The notes under the pieces were generated by a model. It was not told the origin of the DNA and did not search any database. It saw only the letters and a list, made by a program, of their open reading frames with translations. A stretch of DNA of 64,000 bases from NCBI GenBank assembly GCA_002388665.1, contig DGMY01000040.1:11782-75781 (forward strand). Direction: 5' to 3'. The DNA is from Opitutia bacterium UBA4506 (lineage in GTDB: Bacteria; Verrucomicrobiota; Verrucomicrobiia; Opitutales; Puniceicoccaceae). Position 1 is the stretch's first letter. Every line of letters starts with the position of its first letter. Position numbers and translations under genes: made by a program. This document shows positions 8,692 through 16,186 of the stretch, one piece after another.

Positions 8692-9999
8692 CTAGGATTC
8701 GAGGATGCTCGCGACAACTTTCTTGGGCGTTTGAGTGATGGAAGAGACCCTGTCGGTATCGTTGTCCAGGAACTCTGCCAGCGCGGTTACATATGAATCG
8801 CGATAGGACTCGAGAGATTCGAACAAGCTGATCTCGCGGAGTTGGCTCTTGGAAATGGCGGGTGTGTCATCCCCCGACATGGCTTCGATCACATCGCGGG
8901 TGGCGACTGGCCGGCCGGTGTGTCGTTGTTGGATTTGGAGAAGAACCTTGCGAAGCTCGGTGTAGTTCCCGGGCCACTCCTTATCGACTAAGGTGCGAAT
9001 GGCCTCGTTGTCCCATGGAATTGGGCGGCCGTTGTCGTCTTCGGTGGATCGGGCAACCCACTCGATGTCTTCGGGGCACTCTCGCAGCGGGGGAACGTGG
9101 ATCTCAGAGCCGCCCATGGACAAATAGAGTTCATCGCTCAAAGCGCCATCCTGATAGAGCGATTCGACATCTCTACTGATCATGAAGACAAAGCGGATGT
9201 GGCCATCCCACTGGTTCTGGAACGTACCCCGGCGGGAGCTGCGGGCCAGTTGTTTTTGATGGGTTGGGTCGAGCAGATCAGTTTCGGGGATGCAAAGAAC
9301 GAGATTGGACCATCCGTTCTCGTACGCCTCGGCAGCAATTTCGCCAAGCCGGTCAATGGTGCAATCGGCGGATTCGATGATCCGGCCCCCCGAAGTCTCG
9401 CTGCTGACCCAGCGGCAAAAGTCTTCTGCAATCGCCCGTGAAGGAGTGCCGCGTGGAGTGACAATGCAGAGATTTTGCCTTCGGTTCCGCATCCGGTAAA
9501 TAGACTCTGCGAAGGCGAGACTAGCTTCGGACTGGCAGGGCAGGGCGTGGAAGGGAAACCCGAGATTGCTGATTTCGGATTCGGATTCGTGATGGCTCTG
9601 AGGCTTCTGCTTTTGGGACTTCGATTTGCCTTCGGCGATCAATTTCGCTGCATTTTTCAGGAGCGAGAAAACGCTAAGCGGCTTTTCGTAGAGGCCAACG
9701 ATCCCCTCAGCTTCCATTTTCTCCCGATCCTTGGACTCGAGAAAGCCCGACACCATGATGATGGGTAGCTCAGGGCGAATGGCTTTGATCTTTTGTGAAA
9801 GTTCGAAGCCATTGAGCATGGGCATGCGCAAATCGGTCACCACGAGGCTGAAGTCCATCGAGCGAACAATATTCTCGACCTTGGTAGGATCTCCAGCGAC
9901 CTCGACCTCGTAAGAAGCCTGAGTAAATACGTCGGAAAGGAGAGACGCAAAATCAAGATCGTCGTCAACAATGAGAATTCGGGTAGTTGTTTCTTCCAT
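8692..9999 (-). CDS. Response regulator with degenerate sigma54-interaction domain
   Basis: The 435-residue protein has an intact-looking receiver at about residues 7-125 (VDDD acidic pocket, Asp in VVTDLRMPMLNG, Lys in EKPLSV). The region after it aligns by eye with the AAA+ part of NtrC proteins, keeping IHVPPLRECPEDIEW and EWPGNYTELRKVL, but I find no Walker A, no GAFTGA loop and no Walker B. A standard Fis helix-turn-helix is also not visible at the C-terminus. It should therefore be unable to hydrolyse ATP or contact sigma54 in the usual way, and may act as a partner or titrator of the intact NtrC protein encoded just downstream. Confidence 0.85.
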   Translation of the reverse strand: MEETTTRILIVDDDLDFASLLSDVFTQASYEVEVAGDPTKVENIVRSMDFSLVVTDLRMPMLNGFELSQKIKAIRPELPIIMVSGFLESKDREKMEAEGIVGLYEKPLSVFSLLKNAAKLIAEGKSKSQKQKPQSHHESESEISNLGFPFHALPCQSEASLAFAESIYRMRNRRQNLCIVTPRGTPSRAIAEDFCRWVSSETSGGRIIESADCTIDRLGEIAAEAYENGWSNLVLCIPETDLLDPTHQKQLARSSRRGTFQNQWDGHIRFVFMISRDVESLYQDGALSDELYLSMGGSEIHVPPLRECPEDIEWVARSTEDDNGRPIPWDNEAIRTLVDKEWPGNYTELRKVLLQIQQRHTGRPVATRDVIEAMSGDDTPAISKSQLREISLFESLESYRDSYVTALAEFLDNDTDRVSSITQTPKKVVASILES

Positions 10000-10008
10000 C
10001 GTAGGAAA

Positions 10009-10527
10009 TTAATGTTCGTCTTCGGCCTCGCCGGAATCGGACTGGGATATGCGGTCGATTGCTTCGGTGATGCATTGGATATCGGTGCCGTACCAGACGA
10101 TGGGCTTGTCCGCGATCCCCTCCCAGTAATCGATCACGGGACGGCTTGGGTGATAGGCAGTCGCGACCAAGTAGTAATCGCCGACGAGATCAAAAGGAAT
10201 GGTCCAAGTTGCCCAGCAGATATCGGGGTCGTTCATCGCGTTCCCCAGAGGGCGCAAGCGATAGTTTCGCAGGGCGATCAAACCGATCTTGGATTCTTTG
10301 ACCACGAAATCGATGTAATCCTTCTCCTCGAGTTTTTTCAGCTCATAGATCAAGATATTGAGGATAGAAATCTGTCGTGGATTTCCGGCGTCGATCGCGT
10401 CGAGAAGCTTTTCATTTGCTTCATCAATGTCATCCACTTTCACGAGACCATTTTCGTAGAGAGTGTTGGCCAGAAAACGATTGCTCCGCAATACGATGGC
10501 TCTGATTTCTTTACTGATCTCGGGCAT
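10009..10527 (-). CDS. Conserved-looking protein of unknown function
   Basis: A soluble 172-residue protein that I do not recognise. The N-terminal half is helical and charged (EISKEIRAIVLRSNRFLANT, then a second helical pair around ILNILIYELKKLEEKDYIDF). The C-terminal half has aromatic-rich strands such as ICWATWTIPFDLVGDYYLVA and ends in an acidic tail. There is no signal peptide or membrane helix. It ends 9 bp before the degenerate response regulator, so it is very likely in the same operon and may work with the two regulators. Codon use and the operon spacing support a real gene. Confidence 0.75.
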   Translation of the reverse strand: MPEISKEIRAIVLRSNRFLANTLYENGLVKVDDIDEANEKLLDAIDAGNPRQISILNILIYELKKLEEKDYIDFVVKESKIGLIALRNYRLRPLGNAMNDPDICWATWTIPFDLVGDYYLVATAYHPSRPVIDYWEGIADKPIVWYGTDIQCITEAIDRISQSDSGEAEDEH

Positions 10528-10606
10528 TGAACTTCAAGCTATCGGGGCTTTCGGCAGGTTCAATCCAAAATCCTCGATCCCTCGTAGAGGAGGGCGATGG
10601 ACCGAT

Positions 10607-10897
10607 TCAGCCGCGGTCGATATGGCCGAGGTCGCGGCGGGGATCGAGTTGATCGCGCACCCGTTTTTTCAGTTCCTTGATCTCGGGAAAGCCTCCATCG
10701 ACCGTTCGGTCCCAGAGAACGAGATCATTGTAGGTGATGAGGAAGGTTCCCGATGAGTCACTGGGACGAAGGGTGACCTGCGCCAAGTCATTCTCGAAAG
10801 TGCTCAGAAGCTCTTGAGACATCCAAGCGGAACGCAGCAGCCATTTGCAGCCCGGGCAGTAGGTGATGGTAATCGCTGGTTTTTGAGTATCTTTCAC
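10607..10897 (-). CDS. SelT/SelW/SelH (Rdx) family protein, cysteine form
   Basis: A small thioredoxin-like protein of the selenoprotein W family, defined by a beta strand leading into a CxxC redox site, here ITYCPGCKWLLRSAWM. In this copy both positions are ordinary TGC cysteine codons, so it is the cysteine homologue, not a selenoprotein. Later segments GTFLITYNDLVLWDR and FPEIKELKKRVRDQL match the usual strand and last helix. I chose the GTG at 10897; a TTG at 10933 in the same frame would add 12 residues. It heads the leftward run towards the regulators and haem genes. Its physiological partner is unknown. Confidence 0.85.
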   Translation of the reverse strand: MKDTQKPAITITYCPGCKWLLRSAWMSQELLSTFENDLAQVTLRPSDSSGTFLITYNDLVLWDRTVDGGFPEIKELKKRVRDQLDPRRDLGHIDRG

Positions 10898-11095
10898 ACC
10901 TCGATTGAATACGGACGGAGCAGGAGACCGCAATCACGGAGTCGGCATCTCACCGGGTGAATCCACCCAGGCGTGGGGCTGGTGGTAGCTGTTCCCCTGA
11001 GCGCAGGCCGATGAGATACGGGAAGAACGGGATTTTTTCGGCGACGAATCGTTTTTGGATTCGCCCGAAGGCGATAGGGGGTTTACGAAAGGAGA

Positions 11096-11524
11096 ATGAA
11101 AATTTCACTCGGAACAGATCACGCTGGTTACACCCACAAGGAAGCGGTCAAAACCCATCTTGCCGGCCTCGGCCATGAAGTACTGGATTTTGGCACTGAT
11201 TCTGTTGAAGCAGTTGATTACCCCGACTACATCCGCCCAGCTGCTGAGGCAGTATCAACCGGTGAATCGGACCTAGGTATCGTATTTGGTGGCAGTGGTA
11301 ACGGTGAAGCGATTACTGCCAACAAAGTGAAAGGCGTTCGCTGCGCACTCTGCTGGAACATCGAGACCGGTGAGCTGGCGAAACAGCACAACAACGCAAA
11401 TGTACTCTCATTTGGCGCCCGGCAGACACCGATCGATGACGTAATCAAGATCATCGACGCTTGGCTGGGAGCGGAATTCGAGGGTGGACGCCACCTACGG
11501 CGCATCAATAAAATTGAACAATAG
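11096..11524 (+). CDS. rpiB: Ribose-5-phosphate isomerase B (RpiB/LacAB family)
   Basis: RpiB interconverts ribose 5-phosphate and ribulose 5-phosphate in the pentose phosphate pathway. The 142-residue product shows SLGTDHAGYTHKE at the N-terminus and the active loop FGGSGNGEAITANK around residues 65-77. The loop carries Glu71 in the position of the mycobacterial catalytic Glu75, rather than the Cys of the E. coli type. The C-terminal NNANVLSFGAR and a long last helix with HLRRI also fit the family. It is followed by clpP after 2 bp, so the two are probably co-transcribed. A galactose-6-phosphate isomerase role is less likely because no tagatose genes are nearby. Confidence 0.92.
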   Translation: MKISLGTDHAGYTHKEAVKTHLAGLGHEVLDFGTDSVEAVDYPDYIRPAAEAVSTGESDLGIVFGGSGNGEAITANKVKGVRCALCWNIETGELAKQHNNANVLSFGARQTPIDDVIKIIDAWLGAEFEGGRHLRRINKIEQ

Positions 11525-11526
11525 AG

Positions 11527-12180
11527 ATGAATCTCCCTTCCAGTTTTGACATGGAAGGAACATCAAGCTTTGTACCCATTATGGCTGAAATTATGCAGGC
11601 AAAAGAAAATCAAGAGGAAAAGAATCAGGGCGGCTCGCTCTCCGAGATGGTCCAAAAGCGATTCCTCGAGGATCGTAAAATCTTTCTCTGGGGGGAGGTT
11701 TCCGACAAGACAATGCGGGAAGTCACCGAGAAATTGTTGTTCCTTGAGTCCGACAAACCCGGCGAAGAGATCAAGTTTTACATCAACACACCCGGTGGAT
11801 CGATTACAGCGGGTATGGCGGCCTACGATACGATGAAGCTCATTTCGAGTCCCGTTTCGGTCATCGTGACTGGCATGGCCGCTAGCATGGGTTCGATCCT
11901 TCTGTCGGGGGCAGAGAAAGGCCGCCGGTATATTTATCCACACGGGCGGGTTCTCATTCACCAGCCATTGATCAGTGGAACTTTCATGGCTCCTGCCGTG
12001 GACATCAATATCCAGGCGCAGGAGATGGAACGCATCCGCGAGGAATTGAACAAGATTCTCGCCGAGGCTTCTGGTAAGGATCTGGCGACGATCGAAAATG
12101 ATACTGACCGCGATTTCTATCTCACTGCAGAAGAGTCGATTAAGTATGGTCTCGTCGATGAGATCGTGACCTCGATTTAG
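11527..12180 (+). CDS. clpP: ATP-dependent Clp protease proteolytic subunit
   Basis: ClpP forms the barrel-shaped serine protease that works with Clp ATPases. The catalytic triad can be read as Ser120 in GMAASMGSIL, His145 in RVLIHQP and Asp196 in TDRDFYLT. The 217-residue length is slightly longer than usual because of an N-terminal leader of about 40 residues that includes VPIMAEIMQ, resembling the N-terminal loops and propeptide of other ClpPs. No clpX lies next to it, and many Opitutae-like genomes may carry several clpP paralogues. The spacing of 2 bp from rpiB and 12 bp to dapF suggests one operon. Confidence 0.93.
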   Translation: MNLPSSFDMEGTSSFVPIMAEIMQAKENQEEKNQGGSLSEMVQKRFLEDRKIFLWGEVSDKTMREVTEKLLFLESDKPGEEIKFYINTPGGSITAGMAAYDTMKLISSPVSVIVTGMAASMGSILLSGAEKGRRYIYPHGRVLIHQPLISGTFMAPAVDINIQAQEMERIREELNKILAEASGKDLATIENDTDRDFYLTAEESIKYGLVDEIVTSI

Positions 12181-12192
12181 GGGAGAGATTCC

Positions 12193-13026
12193 GTGAGTCT
12201 GGTATTTCAAAAGTATCACGCCCTTGGAAACGACTATTTCGTCCTCGATCCTTCGAGCGGCGAGTTGCCGGATGTTGAAGGGATTGAAGCAGTGTGCCAC
12301 CGCAATTTCGGTTTGGGTTCAGACGGAATCCTATACGGCCCGCTCCGGTCCGAAGTAGCGGATTTTCGCCTGCGGATTTTGAATCCGGATGGAAGTGAAG
12401 CGGAAAAAAGTGGAAACGGGCTCCGCATCTTTTGCCGGTATCTGCACGATCGCGGCGAGGTGACAGATCGACCATTCACTGTGGAAACGCTGGGAGGGAT
12501 CGTTTCGGCCTGTATTCACGATCCGGCAGAGAGCATCGAAGTCGAGATGGGTAAAGTTTCCTTTTCCAGCTCGGTGATTCCAGTCGAAGGAGAAGACCGA
12601 GAGGTCATCCAGGAGACTCTGGAAGCCGGGGGAGAGACCGTTGAGTTCTCAGCTGCCACTATTGGCAACCCCCACTGTGTCGTCCTGCGCGATAAAGTGA
12701 CCGAGGCGGAGGCACTCCGTCTTGGACCATGCTTGGAGAATCACTCACTCTTCCCAAACCGGACGAACGTACAGTTTCTGGAGGTGATCGACCGCGCCAA
12801 TATCAAATTGGAGATATGGGAGCGGGGTGCTGGATACACATTGGCATCGGGAAGTAGTTCGAGCGCTGCTGCATCGGTCGCGCGAAAGCTGGGCCTGGTT
12901 GACCAGAGTATTACGGTGCACATGCCCGGCGGCCAGTTGACCTTGGAGATTGGCGACGACTATTCAGTCCGGATGACTGGACCGGTACGCCGGATCGGTG
13001 AACTGACCTGGACGCCGGAAGGTTGA
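12193..13026 (+). CDS. dapF: Diaminopimelate epimerase homologue with both catalytic Cys replaced by Ser
   Basis: Canonical DapF converts LL- to meso-diaminopimelate for lysine and peptidoglycan, using two cysteines as acid and base. This 277-residue protein has the family fold signatures: FQKYHALGNDYFVLD, NFGLGSDGI, NPDGSEAE, IGNPHCVV and LFPNRTNVQF. But the first active motif reads EKSGNGLR, with Ser73 instead of Cys, and the second reads TLASGSSSS, with Ser219 instead of Cys. Both substitutions are plain in the codons (AGT and TCG). Either it is a divergent epimerase that uses serines, or a paralogue with another role or no activity. The start is a GTG 12 bp after clpP. Confidence 0.85.
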   Translation: MSLVFQKYHALGNDYFVLDPSSGELPDVEGIEAVCHRNFGLGSDGILYGPLRSEVADFRLRILNPDGSEAEKSGNGLRIFCRYLHDRGEVTDRPFTVETLGGIVSACIHDPAESIEVEMGKVSFSSSVIPVEGEDREVIQETLEAGGETVEFSAATIGNPHCVVLRDKVTEAEALRLGPCLENHSLFPNRTNVQFLEVIDRANIKLEIWERGAGYTLASGSSSSAAASVARKLGLVDQSITVHMPGGQLTLEIGDDYSVRMTGPVRRIGELTWTPEG

Positions 13027-13039
13027 CGCCGATTCGACC

Positions 13040-14167
13040 CTAGGAGGCGCTCGGGGGCAAATGGGCCGGTTTCAACGAGTCGGCTGTCGCTGTGTCCTGA
13101 AGGTCTCTTTTCGAGTGGATCCAAATCGATTTTGGTAGCGTATTTAGACCGTGGATACTTTTCCCTTCGACCCACTTGCCAATTGAAAGCAAGCTTCGGG
13201 GGTATTCCGGTATGCCCGTTTCGTTGCGGTGCCTGAGTTGGATGAGGAGATCGATCGCTGACTCGGCGATGTTCGCGGTGTTTTGATAGATTCCAGAAAC
13301 AGGCCCATCGGGCAGTGGGGTATCCATCGAGACAAAAGCGGTTTGAGAAAACTCTTCGGGAATCACTCGAAGCCAATTCATTGTATCACCGATTATGAGA
13401 TCTGGTTTGTGTTGTCGGAGCCAAGGACTCAAGTCGGGAGCCGCCGCCCGCCATGATTGATGGTATATGCGGATTGAGGTGCTGTCCTCCCAAGCACTGA
13501 AAGCGCCCGTATACGCACGGCTCATCCGTTCCTCAAGATCCTGGTCGAGGAGAAGGCAGGGGTTGCGAAAATTCAAGAGCTGCACCTCTCGCAGGACCTT
13601 GCAAAATGACTTGAAGTGGCTTGGTTCGGCGCGGTGCAGATCGGGCTGAATCAGGGAACTCCCGATGGTCACGCAGCTGAATCGACTCCAGTCGAGGGCC
13701 GGAGGGTTTGCGGGTGAAGACGGTGGAGGAGTGAGAATAACCCCTCGAATGCCACGGACCTTGAGGATGCGGTCGAGGTGATCCTGCGACTGATCTTCGC
13801 TAACTTGATGATGCTCGATCCGGCATCCGTGTTCTTTCGCACTGGCATTGAGGCCCACCCATAGGTGATTGGAATAACTCCCCTCACTGTTACGAGAGGC
13901 CCACCGTCCGGGCCACCACAGCGCGGCGAGAGTTTCTCGGTAGGTGAGATCCCGGCGGCCGGCGAAACTGCTCATCAGTTCGGTTACCATCGGATCTGGC
14001 GAGTATCCCACTCGGTCGGCAATCTCGAGGACTGCCTCGCGGGTCTTTTTGGCAATCTTCGAATTGGGCTGGAAGGCCCTGGAAACTGTCATTCGAGAGA
14101 CGCCAGCCAACTCGGCCACATCGCGGAGTGACGGTTGCTTTGGGCGGGGCTCGCGTTCTCTAGACAT
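13040..14167 (-). CDS. LacI family transcriptional regulator
   Basis: The protein has an N-terminal LacI-type helix-turn-helix, SLRDVAELAGVSRMTVSRAF, followed by the hinge helix and a periplasmic-binding-like effector domain with TPPPSSPANPP, GDTMNWLRVIPEEF and VSMDTPLPDGPVSGIYQN. The ATG at 14167 gives 375 residues and places the HTH close to the N-terminus; an in-frame start at 14215 exists. The effector is probably a sugar, but no transporter or glycosidase adjoins it. Its nearest downstream partner on the left is dapF on the opposite strand, and a PEP-CTERM gene lies upstream. It is similar in style to verrucomicrobial LacI expansions. Confidence 0.9.
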   Translation of the reverse strand: MSREREPRPKQPSLRDVAELAGVSRMTVSRAFQPNSKIAKKTREAVLEIADRVGYSPDPMVTELMSSFAGRRDLTYRETLAALWWPGRWASRNSEGSYSNHLWVGLNASAKEHGCRIEHHQVSEDQSQDHLDRILKVRGIRGVILTPPPSSPANPPALDWSRFSCVTIGSSLIQPDLHRAEPSHFKSFCKVLREVQLLNFRNPCLLLDQDLEERMSRAYTGAFSAWEDSTSIRIYHQSWRAAAPDLSPWLRQHKPDLIIGDTMNWLRVIPEEFSQTAFVSMDTPLPDGPVSGIYQNTANIAESAIDLLIQLRHRNETGIPEYPRSLLSIGKWVEGKSIHGLNTLPKSIWIHSKRDLQDTATADSLKPAHLPPSAS

Positions 14168-14280
14168 ACCGATTTTCGAAGTATGAATCGAACGGCGCGA
14201 AAAGACAAATCCCAATCCAGGCCGGAATCTGTGGTGGCAGCCGGTCGAATGCTGCCCCCGCGAATCCTTTCTCCTTTGCC

Positions 14281-14988
14281 TTAGGAACGAGAGCGGCGAA
14301 GCGCCAGTCCACCCAAGCAGGCAAAACCAGCAATGAGAGCGAACGATGAAGGCTCGGGAACGGGGGTGTAGTCGATTGCCAGCGTCGGGCGGGCCGAATT
14401 TCCCTCGCGGACAAAGAAAAAGATGTCTCTCGTAGCGTTGTTCTCAACATCGAGTTTTGTGAGAAGATAGATCGTTTCTCCGATCGACGATTGGACATAG
14501 CTATCGAGTGCACTGCCAGTGAAATCGATCTCGGTTCCGCCTGGTGCCGTACCAGGATTCGCGTCTTCGGATGCGAGTAGAGTGGAATAATCGCCGCCCT
14601 CAGTGGTCCAATCCGTAGTGTCTGTGGCCTTCACCCAAGTGGCCTCGTCGTAGACATAGGGAGTGGTCAGCTCGAAGAGATTCAGTGTTACGTCGCCATT
14701 GGTGCTGGTGGGGTCATCCTTGCCCACTGTGAGCGTAAGAGTAACGCTATTGATGGTTGCACCCGCAAGTAGAGGGTCGCTGAGGTCGAAGGTGAGCAAG
14801 CCTCGGAGAAGATCACCCGAAGTGGTTGTCTGGCCTACGATTGAATATTCCGCTGCGCCTTGGTTGGAGAATCCATCGCGGATGCCAACCGATTGCAGGT
14901 CGCTGCTACCTGTGTTGAAAATTTCGATGGTGGCCGCTGAGGAGGTCAGGGCGGTAGCGAGAAGAAGGACAGGGGTAATCTGTTTCAT
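14281..14988 (-). CDS. PEP-CTERM surface protein with DNRLRE-like beta domain
   Basis: A secreted protein of 235 residues. It has an N-terminal signal peptide (MKQITPVLLLATALTSSAAT), a beta-rich body with segments LRGLLTFDLSDPLL and INSVTLTLTVGKDD typical of DNRLRE-domain proteins, and a C-terminal PEP-CTERM sorting signal. That signal consists of VPEPSSFAL, a hydrophobic helix and the basic end RRSRS. PEP-CTERM proteins are sorted by an exosortase, which is expected elsewhere in the genome. It stands alone between the LacI gene and purC. The function is probably structural or adhesive; nothing more specific can be seen. Confidence 0.88.
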   Translation of the reverse strand: MKQITPVLLLATALTSSAATIEIFNTGSSDLQSVGIRDGFSNQGAAEYSIVGQTTTSGDLLRGLLTFDLSDPLLAGATINSVTLTLTVGKDDPTSTNGDVTLNLFELTTPYVYDEATWVKATDTTDWTTEGGDYSTLLASEDANPGTAPGGTEIDFTGSALDSYVQSSIGETIYLLTKLDVENNATRDIFFFVREGNSARPTLAIDYTPVPEPSSFALIAGFACLGGLALRRSRS

Positions 14989-15200
14989 TGTGGGTGGGTT
15001 AGAGGTGTTCGGGATAAACTATGGGGGATTCTCCCTTATATCGCAGAAGTGGACAAGTCTGCTTGCGGTGATACAGTAACAGGCATAGAGAAACCGTTCC
15101 CCTAGGTGGTTGGATATGAGATTGTGATCTCTATTGAGAAAGGGCTACCGGTGTCCGCGCAACCCCTCTGGCCTCTCCGGGTGGAGGGGAGTTCGGCGGT

Positions 15201-16178
15201 CTACAATTGAAGACCCTCTTTGACCGCTGAGTGAATCTCTTCGTCGAGATTGGCTTGGAAGTCGTAGGGGATCTCTTTTCCGCCGGTAAGGGCGCTGTAG
15301 ATGCCGAAGTATCGCTGGGTCAGTTCCGCGCGAAGTTCTTGGGGGGCTTCGGGAAGCTCTTCGTCGTTATACGGGTCGCAGCGCTTGGCGTACCACAGTC
15401 GGAGAAACTCCTTATCTGCACTCTCGGGCTCTTCGCCTCGTGCGATGCGGCCGGGAAGGGACTCGGCCTTCCAGAAGCGACTCGAGTCGGGGGTATGAAT
15501 CTCATCAATTAGGATCAAGCTGCCGTCGGGTCGAAGACCCATTTCATACTTGGTATCGGCTAGAATGTAACCCGCATCCTCGGCAATTTTCGCCCCGAAC
15601 TGAAAAAGGGCGAGGGCAGCGGCAGACGCTTGGTTCCAAACGTCTTGGCTCAATAAACCTCGCTCCACCGCCTCGGCTCCGGAAATCGGTTCATCGTGTT
15701 CATCGTCTTTTGTGGTCGGGGTGAGGATCGGCTCGGGGAGACGATCATTCTTGCGGAGTCCCTCGGGGATACGGTTGCCACAGTATTCTCGAGCCCCCGC
15801 CTTGTAGTGAGTCCACAATGATGTTGAAGTGGAGCCTGTCATATAGCCGCGCACGACAAATTCGACGGGTACCGGAGTACAGTCTTCGGCGATGAGGACG
15901 TTGGGATGGGGGATCCCGATCAGGTGGTTGTCGATGATGTGTTGGGTCTCAGCGAACCACCATGCACTCAGTAGGTTGAGGATCCGACCCTTCAGAGGAA
16001 TCGTCGTGATGGACCGGTCGAAAGCACTGAGTCTGTCGGTCGAGACCAAGGCGATTCTCCCATTCTCCGCGTAAATGTCCCGAACTTTGCCAATCTTCTT
16101 CGGCAGAGGACAATTGGTTTCCTCGAGAACTTGTTGAAACAGTTCTGCGAGATGGGAGTCTAGTTCGGAGAATCGCAT
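15201..16178 (-). CDS. purC: SAICAR synthetase
   Basis: PurC condenses CAIR with aspartate, using ATP, to give SAICAR in purine synthesis. The 325-residue protein contains GKVRDIYAENGRIALVSTDRLSAFD, the ATP and substrate motifs FVVRGYMTGST and IPEGLRKNDRLPEPI, and ILADTKYEMG with LILIDEIHTPDSSRFW. It is longer than the compact bacterial enzyme of about 240 residues and resembles the roughly 300-residue yeast Ade1 type. It is the last gene of the leftward purL-purM-purQS-purC operon, 8 bp after purQS. Confidence 0.96.
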   Translation of the reverse strand: MRFSELDSHLAELFQQVLEETNCPLPKKIGKVRDIYAENGRIALVSTDRLSAFDRSITTIPLKGRILNLLSAWWFAETQHIIDNHLIGIPHPNVLIAEDCTPVPVEFVVRGYMTGSTSTSLWTHYKAGAREYCGNRIPEGLRKNDRLPEPILTPTTKDDEHDEPISGAEAVERGLLSQDVWNQASAAALALFQFGAKIAEDAGYILADTKYEMGLRPDGSLILIDEIHTPDSSRFWKAESLPGRIARGEEPESADKEFLRLWYAKRCDPYNDEELPEAPQELRAELTQRYFGIYSALTGGKEIPYDFQANLDEEIHSAVKEGLQL

Positions 16179-16186
16179 GAAGGGAG

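Noticed and set aside
10848..10859. Selenocysteine in the SelW-like protein
   Set aside because: Both redox positions are TGC codons, not TGA, so this is the ordinary cysteine form.
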